DNA from: Corynebacterium striatum ATCC 6940
Lineage (GTDB): Bacteria > Actinomycetota > Actinomycetes > Mycobacteriales > Mycobacteriaceae
Reading direction: 5' to 3'
Length of the DNA: 64,000 bases
Assembly: GCF_000159135.1 (NCBI RefSeq)
Contig: NZ_GG667520.1
Location: 205,468-269,467, forward strand
The position numbers and the translations under genes are program-made. Under the pieces are notes generated by a model. That model had not been told where the DNA came from and searched no databases. It saw only the letters and a list, made by a program, of their open reading frames with translations. Of this stretch, positions 1 to 10,247 are shown one piece after another (the stretch's first letter is position 1; each line of letters begins with the position of its first letter).

Positions 1-18
1 ATTGTCTCAAAGTGATAA

Positions 19-40
19 CGGGGAGCGTTCCCCGAGCGTT
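19..40 (+). terminator. Terminator-like hairpin of the upstream gene
   Basis: A 6-bp perfect stem CGGGGA/TCCCCG with loop GCGT (19-34) is followed by a weakly T-rich stretch. In C. glutamicum the gene to the left would be qcrB, which lies outside this window. The short T run makes it a weak intrinsic terminator. Confidence 0.4.
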
Positions 41-72
41 TATTGCAAACATTTCGGAATTATCAACAGAAG

Positions 73-90
73 ATAACAGGACGGTAACAG
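73..90 (+). promoter_or_regulatory. Candidate MtrA-type direct repeat upstream of nlpC
   Basis: ATAACAG (73-79) and GTAACAG (84-90) form a direct repeat with an 11-bp period. The C. glutamicum response regulator MtrA is known to act on cell-wall peptidase genes including an nlpC gene and to recognise loosely conserved GTAAC-like direct repeats. Assigning this site to MtrA is inference. A TTGACG element (-35-like) lies just downstream at about 108-113. Confidence 0.35.
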
Positions 91-195
91 CGTCTTTTTT
101 TGACGGAAAATTCGACACGGGACGTGATGATTTCGTAACCTACTTGAGACATTGAGTTACCGACACGAGGTGCTCAATACGAACTGAAGATTTAA

Positions 196-320
196 GCGCC
201 GCATCTGGCCCCTCCTGAACCGGGGGCCGAGTGGAGATGTTCCTACAGGAACGGAACATCAACGAACGCTAGGCCCGTCCAGGGTCAGAGCTTTGATTAT
301 CCGATTCGCTCGGAGGCGGC
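196..320 (+). ncRNA. Structured 5' leader of nlpC, candidate c-di-AMP (ydaO-type) riboswitch
   Basis: GCCGC (198-202) can pair with GCGGC (316-320) to close a roughly 120-nt element. Inside it are a GGCCCC/GGGGCC hairpin (207-212 with 223-228) and a perfect GATGTTCC/GGAACATC hairpin (236-243 with 253-260). A c-di-AMP riboswitch in front of an nlpC cell-wall peptidase gene is described in C. glutamicum, and actinobacterial ydaO elements commonly sit before rpf and NlpC genes. I could not match the full ydaO consensus by eye, so the structure is seen and the ligand is inferred. Confidence 0.4.
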
Positions 321-405
321 ACACTTTAGTTCCAGCAAAACATCCTTTGCTGAACTGAGTGTGTGCAATCGAAGTAGGCGCGCAGGAAGATTTGGAGTTT
401 ATTTC

Positions 406-1035
406 GTGGCTAAGCACCGTCGTCAGGGCGCAATCAACACCCGCCGTATCGCAACCACCGCAGTTGCAGCAGCATCCGCAGCCGTTGCTGTCCCGGCAGT
501 CGCACAGGGTGCAGAGGTTGTTATCCCTAACACCGACTTCCGCTTTGAGGTTGCAGGACTGGAAAACGTCCCGAACATCAACCAGGTGCCGAACATTCAG
601 CAGTATGTTCCTTCCCTGCAGCAGGCAAACGTAAACTACGCCGCGTCCGTACAGGCTCCTGTTCCGGCTCCAGCCGCAGCACCGGCTCAGTCTGCAGGTC
701 AGAAGGCACTTGCAGCAGCGCGCTCTGCAATCGGCTCCCCATACGTTTACGGTGCGGCAGGCCCTAGCGCATTCGACTGCTCTGGTCTGACCTCTTGGGC
801 TTACCGTCAGGCAGGCCTTGAGATCCCTCGCACCTCCCAGGCTCAGGCAGCTGGCGGCCAGCAGGTCTCCCTTGATGCCCTGCAGCCAGGCGATATCATC
901 GTCTACTACTCTGGCGCATCTCACGTCGGTATCTACACCGGCAACGGCACCATCATCGACGCTTTGAACTCCGGTACCCCGGTTCAGGAGCGTTCCCTGC
1001 ACTACATGCCGATTCACTCCGCAGTTCGCTTCTAA
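406..1035 (+). CDS. nlpC: Secreted NlpC/P60 peptidoglycan hydrolase
   Basis: Protein of 209 aa starting at GTG 406, chosen because GGAG lies about 8 nt upstream and the product opens with a basic N-terminus and an Ala-rich signal peptide ending near AVAQG (residues about 1-35). A short linker rich in Pro and Ala leads to a C-terminal NlpC/P60 domain (about 100-209) with catalytic Cys125 in FDCSGL and His173 in SHVGIY. The family cleaves D-Glu-DAP type bonds in wall peptides. The third catalytic position, His in the neighbouring paralogue, reads IIDAL here (Asp185). It lies behind a long structured leader and is followed by its own terminator, so it is probably monocistronic. Confidence 0.9.
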   Translation: MAKHRRQGAINTRRIATTAVAAASAAVAVPAVAQGAEVVIPNTDFRFEVAGLENVPNINQVPNIQQYVPSLQQANVNYAASVQAPVPAPAAAPAQSAGQKALAAARSAIGSPYVYGAAGPSAFDCSGLTSWAYRQAGLEIPRTSQAQAAGGQQVSLDALQPGDIIVYYSGASHVGIYTGNGTIIDALNSGTPVQERSLHYMPIHSAVRF

Positions 1036-1056
1036 GCGTCCGCCTGTTTCGGTCTA

Positions 1057-1101
1057 AAGGCTCTTCTCGTCCATCTCTCGATGGAACAGAAGGGTCTTTT
1101 T
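1057..1101 (+). terminator. Intrinsic terminator of nlpC
   Basis: An 11-bp stem with two G-U pairs (1057-1067 with 1088-1098) has a second small stem (CCAT/ATGG) inside its loop and ends in a T5 run. Confidence 0.75.
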
Positions 1102-1199
1102 ATGGTTTTATTAAGACTCGTGCCGGTATAGAAATCGGCAGCTCCATGCGCTATCATCAAGCAGTCTTTTAATATTTTCTAAGCCTTGGGAATTTCGAC

Positions 1200-2261
1200 G
1201 TGCTTTCTTCGACTTTGCGGGCTCGCCGCACAGCAACCGCGGCTTGCGCTGCAGCTCTTGCTTTTTCTGCCGCCTGTGGCGCTGTCACTGCGCCTGTAGC
1301 TTTTGCTCAGGAAGTGGAGGACACTCAACCAGAACAGTTGCAGCAGCTCATTGACCGCGTTGTGGAAGTAGCGCAGCGCGTTTCCGCAAAAAGCGAAGAG
1401 GTGAAAACGCTCGAAGATCAACTCAGCAAAGCTGAAAAGGAAGTCGTAGCCCTCCAGCAGCATGCCGATGAAGCCAAGGCTGCAGCGGAAGATGCGTCAA
1501 ATGCCGTTGCGGATCAGCAGGGCCGCATCAACGGCATCGCACAGTCTCGTTATCGCGGAGATTCCCGTAGTGCTGTGTCCGCAGCTCTCAATGCGGCAGA
1601 CACAGCCTCGGCTGTAGAGCGCATGGGATACTTGGGCGCACTATCCCGCACCGCACAACGTCATCTTCTGGAAAAGTCTGCAGCCGCGCGGGAAGCGCGC
1701 GCTCTGCAGGAGGAGGCCGCTGCCGCAGTCAAGGCCGCTCAAGATAAAGCTGCCGATCTCAAGGTCAAGCGTGACGGCCTAGTGAAAGAACAGCAAGAGC
1801 TCGAGAAACAGAAGAAGGACATCGAGGCACAGGTCGATAGCCTGAACGAGGAGCAACGTGCTGCCTTCGTTGGACGCTTCGGTGCTCAGAACGTTGACCT
1901 CGCAGCGTTAGCAGATGGCTCCGGCTCAGAGGCAGTGGCCGCGGCTCTCACCCGTATCGGTGCGCCCTATGGTTGGGGAGCAACAGGTCCGGATACATTC
2001 GACTGTTCCGGATTGATGGTGTGGAGTTATCAGCAGATGGGCAAGTCCATTCCGCGTACCTCCCAGGCGCAGCTCGCCGGCGGCACGAAGGTGCCGCTTG
2101 ATCAGCTCCAACCAGGTGACATTATCGGTTACTACCCAGGTGTAACCCACGTCGGTATGTACGTCGGTGATGGCCAGGTCGTCCACGCTTCGACCTACGG
2201 CGTTCCAGTCCAGGTGGTTCCGTTGGACTCTATGCCTGTTCAAGGCGCAGTGCGCTACTAG
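1200..2261 (+). CDS. Secreted coiled-coil NlpC/P60 endopeptidase (RipA/RipC-like)
   Basis: Protein of 353 aa from GTG 1200 with GGGA upstream. Signal peptide residues about 1-37 end in AFAQ. Residues about 40-225 are strongly helical and coiled-coil, rich in Ala, Glu, Lys and Gln. The C-terminal NlpC/P60 domain (about 240-353) has the full triad: Cys269 in FDCSGL, His317 in THVGMY and His329 in VVHAST. This is the architecture of mycobacterial RipA/RipC and corynebacterial division hydrolases, in which the coiled coil restrains or recruits the enzyme, for example through FtsEX. It is tandem with the shorter paralogue upstream and 10 bp before pimB'. Confidence 0.9.
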   Translation: MLSSTLRARRTATAACAAALAFSAACGAVTAPVAFAQEVEDTQPEQLQQLIDRVVEVAQRVSAKSEEVKTLEDQLSKAEKEVVALQQHADEAKAAAEDASNAVADQQGRINGIAQSRYRGDSRSAVSAALNAADTASAVERMGYLGALSRTAQRHLLEKSAAAREARALQEEAAAAVKAAQDKAADLKVKRDGLVKEQQELEKQKKDIEAQVDSLNEEQRAAFVGRFGAQNVDLAALADGSGSEAVAAALTRIGAPYGWGATGPDTFDCSGLMVWSYQQMGKSIPRTSQAQLAGGTKVPLDQLQPGDIIGYYPGVTHVGMYVGDGQVVHASTYGVPVQVVPLDSMPVQGAVRY

Positions 2262-2271
2262 AGTAGGGCGC

Positions 2272-3399
2272 ATGGCGCGCACTCTACTGGTTACTAATGA
2301 TTTCCCGCCCACAATCGGCGGGATTCAGTCTTATCTACGGGACTTCGTTGACACGATCGATCCTTCTGAAATCGTGGTGTTTGCCTCCACCCAGGACGCA
2401 GAAGCCGCCGCGCTTTTCGACTCTGCCCAGCCCTATACTGTGGTGCGGTGGCCACACAAAGTCATGCTTCCGACTCCCGCAACTGCGCGGGAGATGCAGC
2501 GCCTCGTCAGGGAGCACGGCGTCGTCAATGTGTGGTTTGGCGCAGCAGCCCCCTTGGCGCTGATGGGTAAAGAGGCCAAAGAGGCCGGCGCGCACAAGGT
2601 TATCGCGACGACGCACGGTCATGAGGTGGGGTGGTCAATGCTGCCTCTCGCGCGCCAAGCCTTGCGCGAAATCGGTCGGCACGCTGATGTCATCACGTAT
2701 ATCTCTGACTACACATTGCGTCGCTTGACCGCGCCCTTCGGGCCTGGTCCGCGGTGGGTTCATCTTCCTTCCGCTGTGAGCCTCGAGGATTTCTCTCCGG
2801 CGGATGCGGCGGCAAAACAAGCTGCGCGAGCTCATTTTGGCCTTTCTGAAGGACCAGTTATTACCTGCATTTCCCGCCTTGTTCCCCGCAAAGGGCAGGA
2901 CCAGTTGCTGCGTGCGCTTCCGCAGGTACGGCAGCGTTTCCCCGATGCCCAATTGCTCATTATTGGCCGTGGGCGTTACCGCACTGCTCTCAGTGAACTG
3001 GCTGACATCTATGCCCCCGACGTAGTTATCCGGGAAGCGAAGGACTCCGAAGAACTCCAGCAGGCATTGCATGCGGCGGACGTTTTCGCGATGCCTGCAC
3101 GCACCCGCGGCGGAGGGCTTGATGTTGAAGGCTTGGGAATTGTCTATCTGGAGGCCCAAGCCTCCGGAATCCCGGTGGTAGCAGGTGATTCCGGCGGCGC
3201 CCCGGAGACTGTGACGCCAGAGAGCGGAATCGTGGTACATGGTTCAAGCGTTCCTGAACTAGTCGAGGCATTGTGCACTTTGCTTGGCGACGCCTCCCTT
3301 GCTCATCGCATGGGCCGCGCCGGACGCATGCATGTTGAACAGGAATGGACGTGGGAGATCATGGGGGAGCGTCTTCGCCGAATTCTCGATGAGGAGTAG
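2272..3399 (+). CDS. pimB: GT4 mannosyltransferase PimB' (phosphatidylinositol mannoside synthesis)
   Basis: Protein of 375 aa starting at ATG 2272 (MARTLLVTNDFPP), 10 bp after the hydrolase stop. GT-B fold of family 4: an N-terminal GGIQSYL loop, a central Rossmann start at ISRLVPRKGQD and the EX7E signature EGLGIVYLE near the C-terminus. PimB' transfers the second mannose from GDP-mannose to PIM1 at the inner membrane, feeding lipomannan and LAM. The position next to the NlpC genes matches C. glutamicum. A longer in-frame ORF reaching 2167 overlaps nlpC coding and is rejected as the start. Confidence 0.88.
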   Translation: MARTLLVTNDFPPTIGGIQSYLRDFVDTIDPSEIVVFASTQDAEAAALFDSAQPYTVVRWPHKVMLPTPATAREMQRLVREHGVVNVWFGAAAPLALMGKEAKEAGAHKVIATTHGHEVGWSMLPLARQALREIGRHADVITYISDYTLRRLTAPFGPGPRWVHLPSAVSLEDFSPADAAAKQAARAHFGLSEGPVITCISRLVPRKGQDQLLRALPQVRQRFPDAQLLIIGRGRYRTALSELADIYAPDVVIREAKDSEELQQALHAADVFAMPARTRGGGLDVEGLGIVYLEAQASGIPVVAGDSGGAPETVTPESGIVVHGSSVPELVEALCTLLGDASLAHRMGRAGRMHVEQEWTWEIMGERLRRILDEE

Positions 3400-3497
3400 C
3401 AAAAGCGATACAACGGCTGCGGGGTATTCGCTTGATCGATTCTTCACTGGCGCGCAGAATGTGAACATTAACCCACATGGGGTATATCCTTTTGTGC

Positions 3498-4451
3498 ATG
3501 CTTGAACACGCCCATCCTGCCGTCGACTCCGGTCTCACCATCGGTTTCGACATTGGCGGCACCAACCTTCGTGCGGCGGCTATCGACGCCGATGGCGAGA
3601 TCGTGGACTCCGTGAGCGTGCCGACGGCCAAAGTCGCCACGCAGCTTGAAGATGACATTGCCCGTGCAGTCGAGGAACTCAGTGCGACCCACGAGATCTC
3701 CGCCGTGGGGCTGGCTCTCGCGGGATTCCTTGACCCAGAGTGCGAAACCGTGCGTTTTGCCCCGCACTTGCCATGGCGCGATGCGCCCGTTCGTGAGATC
3801 TTGAGCAAAAGGATTGGCCTGCCGGTGCGTCTTGAACACGACGCAAACTCGGCAGCCTGGGGCGAGTGGCGCTTTGGCGCGGGCCGCGGCGCAAAGGACT
3901 GGGTGTTCTTCGCAATCGGCACCGGAATCGGTGCCACGCTCATGACAGAGGACAAGATCTACCGCGGAGCCTTCGGCACCGCCCCAGAGTTCGGCCACCT
4001 CACCGTGGTTCCTGGCGGACGTGAATGTTCGTGCGGCAAGCGCGGCTGCTTGGAGCGTTATGCGTCGGGCACCGCACTGCCAGACACCTGCGAGGAACTG
4101 CGCCCACAGTACGAAACAAAGCTTCCGGCCAATGCCACCGGCGTGCAGATTACGCAAGCGGCCCGCGAGGGTGACCCGCTGGGGTTGGCCGTTATGGAGA
4201 ACTTTGGCACGTGGCTGGGACAAGGCTTGTCCATCGTGGCAGATGTCTTGGACCCTGAACTCATCGTTGTGGGCGGCGGCGTCGCCAATGACGCGGATCT
4301 CTACCTAGAGCGCGCACGCGAGAACATGGCACGACAGATCGTGGGCGCTGGACATCGCCCACTGGCCCGCGTGGCCACTGCGGAATTGGGTTCAGCCGCG
4401 GGTATGATTGGCGTTGCTGACCTTGCCCGTCATGGGCTCACCGTAGGTTAA
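3498..4451 (+). CDS. glk: ROK-family glucokinase
   Basis: Protein of about 317 aa. The N-terminal phosphate loop GFDIGGTN, a GLALAGFLDPE segment, the glucose-contact EHDANSAA, GTGIG, and the ROK zinc cluster GGRECSCGKRGCLERYASG are all visible. It phosphorylates glucose and follows the C. glutamicum glucokinase almost motif for motif. ATG 3498 was chosen over in-frame ATG 3477 because it gives the usual short N-terminus and because TATATC (3483-3488) ends 9 nt upstream, suggesting a leaderless mRNA. Upstream 3400-3497 holds no other feature. Confidence 0.9.
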   Translation: MLEHAHPAVDSGLTIGFDIGGTNLRAAAIDADGEIVDSVSVPTAKVATQLEDDIARAVEELSATHEISAVGLALAGFLDPECETVRFAPHLPWRDAPVREILSKRIGLPVRLEHDANSAAWGEWRFGAGRGAKDWVFFAIGTGIGATLMTEDKIYRGAFGTAPEFGHLTVVPGGRECSCGKRGCLERYASGTALPDTCEELRPQYETKLPANATGVQITQAAREGDPLGLAVMENFGTWLGQGLSIVADVLDPELIVVGGGVANDADLYLERARENMARQIVGAGHRPLARVATAELGSAAGMIGVADLARHGLTVG

Positions 4452-4472
4452 TTAGACGACAGGGACTTCACG

Positions 4473-5219
4473 ATGCGAAACAAGTGGTACTGGGCCTTTA
4501 AGAACATTTTTTTCGGCCCTGCTCTGCGAGTATGGAACCGCCCATGGACCGAAGGAATGGATAATATTCCAGCCGAAGGCCCAGCCATCCTTGTTTCGAA
4601 CCATCAAGCAGTGATGGATTCTTTCTTCTTCCCTCTCATGTGCCCGCGCCAAATCACGTTCTTGGCCAAGAGCGAATACTTCACCACACCAGGCGTGGTT
4701 GGCCGTGCACAGGCTTGGTTCTTTAGTTCCGTTGGACAAGTTCCGGTAGAACGCGACAGTGACGCTGCAGGCGATGCCATGCTTAAAGCTGCCAAGAAGA
4801 TCCTCGACAGGGGAGACCTCTTTGGTATCTATCCAGAAGGTACCCGCTCTCCAGATGAGCGCATCTATAAAGGCCGCACTGGCATGGCGCGAATCGCCAT
4901 GGCCACCGGCAAGCCCGTCATCCCAATCGCCATGATCGATACCCGCAAAGCGAACCCCATTGGTAGTTGGGTCCCGCGACCCATCAAGGTAGGGATGCGA
5001 GTAGCCAAGCCCATCGATCCGCATGCGTGGGCGGCCGAACGCGGCCTTAACCCAGAAGAGCACGAGACCATTCGTGCTTTCACCGACTTCGTGATGCATG
5101 AGCTCGCTGAGTTGGCTGAGAGCTCCTACGTGGACCTATATGCATCGGACGTAAAGGCATCGCTGCAGGCAGGCCACGGATACCCCGCTGGGGCCGAACC
5201 AACTGGGGAGGCACGCTAG
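4473..5219 (+). CDS. plsC: 1-acyl-sn-glycerol-3-phosphate acyltransferase
   Basis: Protein of 248 aa with the LPLAT motifs: HX4D (His44, Asp49 in NHQAVMD) and PEGTRS (121-126). It acylates lysophosphatidate to phosphatidate on the inner face of the membrane. Its place near pimB' and the mannosyltransferases fits a lipid and glycolipid neighbourhood; the mycobacterial homologue Rv2182c lies in the same conserved block. It starts 21 bp after glk and is nearly contiguous with the following acyltransferase, so the three may be co-transcribed. Confidence 0.88.
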   Translation: MRNKWYWAFKNIFFGPALRVWNRPWTEGMDNIPAEGPAILVSNHQAVMDSFFFPLMCPRQITFLAKSEYFTTPGVVGRAQAWFFSSVGQVPVERDSDAAGDAMLKAAKKILDRGDLFGIYPEGTRSPDERIYKGRTGMARIAMATGKPVIPIAMIDTRKANPIGSWVPRPIKVGMRVAKPIDPHAWAAERGLNPEEHETIRAFTDFVMHELAELAESSYVDLYASDVKASLQAGHGYPAGAEPTGEAR

Positions 5220-5222
5220 CCA

Positions 5223-6422
5223 TTGAGCCCCTCGCAGCCTCGATTAGCGTGGCCGGACATCGCCAAGGGCATTTCAATCCTAGGCGTTGTCCTTTTGCAT
5301 GTCACCCTCACCGTTCCCGAATCCAGTGAGACTCGGCTGGCCGCTTTCAATGTGTGGCTTGATCCCCTACGCCTGCCGTTGTTCTTCCTCGTCAGCGGCT
5401 ATTTTTCTAGCAAGGTCTTTAGCTTTACTTTCCCACAGCTCTTTGCCCGACGCCTGTGGTATTTCCTCGTGCCCTACGTCGTGTGGATGGCGGTGGAGCT
5501 GCAAGTAAAGCGTGTGGAATTGCATTGGGTTTTCGAAAGCCCGTTGTTTGACCGCAACGAGATGCTCTTCAACATGGTGGTGGGCCACACCATGGCGTGG
5601 TTTATCCACGCGTTGATATTCTTCAATATTTTCTTGTGGTGCGTGCGCAAGCTGCCCGGGTGGCTGGCGCTGCTGCTGAGTTTTGCACCCCTGCTCTTTA
5701 TGGCGTGGCAGGCGCACTACACGGTCATTGCTAAAGCGATGATGTTCCTCCCAGTGTTCGTGGGCGCTGCCTTCTTCCGCGACTGGATTACCCGTTTCGC
5801 AGCAGAGGCAGAGGCCCCTTTCCAAGGCCGTTTTACTCGCACAACATTCTTCGTCTACGCGGGAGTCATTGCATCTTATGCTGGTGGTTTCCTGTTCCGC
5901 CGCGCCTGGGACGAGTACCCACAGGAGGTCTTTATCCCGTGGCCGCTTCCTGGTGCGGAATATCTGACTTCGAACGAGGTCCACATCATGGTCCGCTTTG
6001 TTGAGCAGACACTCGAGGTTCCTTTTGGCATTGTCATGGCCATTTGGGTTTCTCATTTGCCCAAAGTCTCTACCGCCTTGCGCTTCGTGGGCTCGCATAC
6101 GCTGCCCATCTATCTGGGGCACCCTATCGGCTTGACAATCGGCTACGGTTTCTTCATGGCTTGGTTCCCGCACACTGTCTCTCTTGACGGCCAAACCCTC
6201 CTGGACAACACGCGGTTCTGGCTCATCGCCTGCTTTGTCTTCGCAGTTTTGGCTGCCTTGGCACTGTGGGCGCTGGGCAAAGTACCAATTGTTGGATGGC
6301 TTCTTAAGCCTCCGTCGATTACGCATCTGGTGGAAACAGCCCCGCGGCGCGACCACCCAGAAAATGAGGCGTCGTTAAGCATGGGCGCAGGGCCCACGAG
6401 ACCCCATCGCATTCAGATCTAG
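5223..6422 (+). CDS. Acyltransferase-3 family membrane protein (fucose-4-O-acetylase-like)
   Basis: Protein of 399 aa starting at TTG 5223, 3 bp after plsC, with GGGGAGG about 11 nt upstream. It has about ten hydrophobic segments. The N-terminus reads WPDIAKGISILGVVLLHV, matching the first helix of acyltransferase-3 enzymes with its Asp and His, and FFLVSGYFSS follows. Members O-acetylate sugars or wall and lipid glycans at the membrane. The substrate cannot be told from sequence; proximity to PIM and LAM genes makes a cell-envelope glycan plausible but unproven. The C-terminal 40 residues are hydrophilic. Confidence 0.8.
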   Translation: MSPSQPRLAWPDIAKGISILGVVLLHVTLTVPESSETRLAAFNVWLDPLRLPLFFLVSGYFSSKVFSFTFPQLFARRLWYFLVPYVVWMAVELQVKRVELHWVFESPLFDRNEMLFNMVVGHTMAWFIHALIFFNIFLWCVRKLPGWLALLLSFAPLLFMAWQAHYTVIAKAMMFLPVFVGAAFFRDWITRFAAEAEAPFQGRFTRTTFFVYAGVIASYAGGFLFRRAWDEYPQEVFIPWPLPGAEYLTSNEVHIMVRFVEQTLEVPFGIVMAIWVSHLPKVSTALRFVGSHTLPIYLGHPIGLTIGYGFFMAWFPHTVSLDGQTLLDNTRFWLIACFVFAVLAALALWALGKVPIVGWLLKPPSITHLVETAPRRDHPENEASLSMGAGPTRPHRIQI

Positions 6423-6446
6423 GCAAGGCAACTAAGATAAGACCCC

Positions 6447-6956
6447 GTGCGCTACTTCTATGACACCGAATTTATCGAAGATGGAGAGACCATTGAGCTG
6501 GTCTCCATCGGCATCGTTGGGGAGGATGGTAGCGAATATTATGCGGTGTCCACGGACTTCAACCCCGCCCATGCCAACGCTTGGGTGCGCGAAAACGTCC
6601 TAGACAAGTTGCCTTCCCCGAGTAACCCCGTATGGAAGTCGTGCGAGCGCATCCGCGAGGAGCTGCTCGAGTTCTTCGCCGCCCACGCCACGCCGGTGGA
6701 ACTGTGGGCCTGGGTTGGCGCCTATGATCACGTAGTCTTGGCCCAGCTCTGGGGTGATATGACCGGTCTTCCTAAGCGGATGCCGCGTTTTACGCGCGAA
6801 CTCAAGCAGTACTGGGAATTTGCCGGCTGCCCCAAGCTGCCGCCGGTTCCGCAGGGCAATCACGATGCGCTTGTCGACGCCCGCCACAATCTCGCAAAAT
6901 TCCGCGCCTGCATGGATGTACTACCCCTAGGAAGGGCCAACCAAGTCACTATCTAG
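6447..6956 (+). CDS. DEDD-type 3'-5' exoribonuclease (Rv2179c-like)
   Basis: Protein of 169 aa from GTG 6447. The start motif RYFYDTEFIE carries the first two metal ligands (Asp6, Glu8), with WAWVGAYDHVVLAQLWG in the middle and NHDALVDARHNL near the end, giving the DEDDh set. The M. tuberculosis homologue Rv2179c is a dimeric 3'-5' exoribonuclease. TAAGAT (6433-6438) ends 8 nt before the GTG and there is no Shine-Dalgarno, so translation is probably leaderless. Confidence 0.85.
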   Translation: MRYFYDTEFIEDGETIELVSIGIVGEDGSEYYAVSTDFNPAHANAWVRENVLDKLPSPSNPVWKSCERIREELLEFFAAHATPVELWAWVGAYDHVVLAQLWGDMTGLPKRMPRFTRELKQYWEFAGCPKLPPVPQGNHDALVDARHNLAKFRACMDVLPLGRANQVTI

Positions 6957-6985
6957 CATCTAACTAACGCGCGACAGGTTAATAG

Positions 6986-9750
<2,765 letters not shown>

Positions 9751-9806
9751 GCATTCCAGTATGGCTGATAGGGAAGCAGATGTGGTATCCAGCTAAGGTT
9801 GTGTCT

Positions 9807-10247
9807 GTGAGTAACGCAGATACAAACAGTGCACGGACAAACAACGTACAGACAAACAACGCGCAGAACAATTCTCCTGCTGACAAGACGCAACAAATCG
9901 CAGCCCTGCTGGCTGATGAGAAGTTGCTGACATTGCAGGAAGTGGCGGACAAGCTTGATCTTCAGATCACCCGCGTCTTCGACCTGCTCAACGCACGCAA
10001 GTTCATCGCGTGGCGCGACGGCGAAGGCACCCGCTACGTTCCTGCTTCCTTCTTCAACGAGAAGGGCGTTATTTCCAAGTACGTTTCTGGCGTCATCACG
10101 GTCTTGACCGACGGCGGCTTCAACGACGACGAAATCTTCGTGCACCTGTTCACCGAGGACGATTCCCTTCCGGGCCGACCCATCGACGCACTGCACGGTC
10201 ACCTTGCGCGCGAGGTCATCCGCCGCGCGCAGGCTTCGGCCTTTTAG
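9807..10247 (+). CDS. Rv2175c-type winged-helix DNA-binding protein
   Basis: Start GTG 9807 gives 146 aa, the same length as mycobacterial Rv2175c. TAAGGT (9794-9799) ends 7 nt upstream, typical of a leaderless start; the nearby GTG 9801 is the alternative. Residues 1-25 are Asn/Thr-rich and likely disordered. Then comes a helix-turn-helix segment, LTLQEVADKLDLQITRVFDLL, and a small C-terminal domain ending HLAREVIRRAQ. The mycobacterial homologue binds DNA and loses binding when phosphorylated by PknL on its N-terminal tail; the Thr-rich tail here suits that role. Confidence 0.8.
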   Translation: MSNADTNSARTNNVQTNNAQNNSPADKTQQIAALLADEKLLTLQEVADKLDLQITRVFDLLNARKFIAWRDGEGTRYVPASFFNEKGVISKYVSGVITVLTDGGFNDDEIFVHLFTEDDSLPGRPIDALHGHLAREVIRRAQASAF

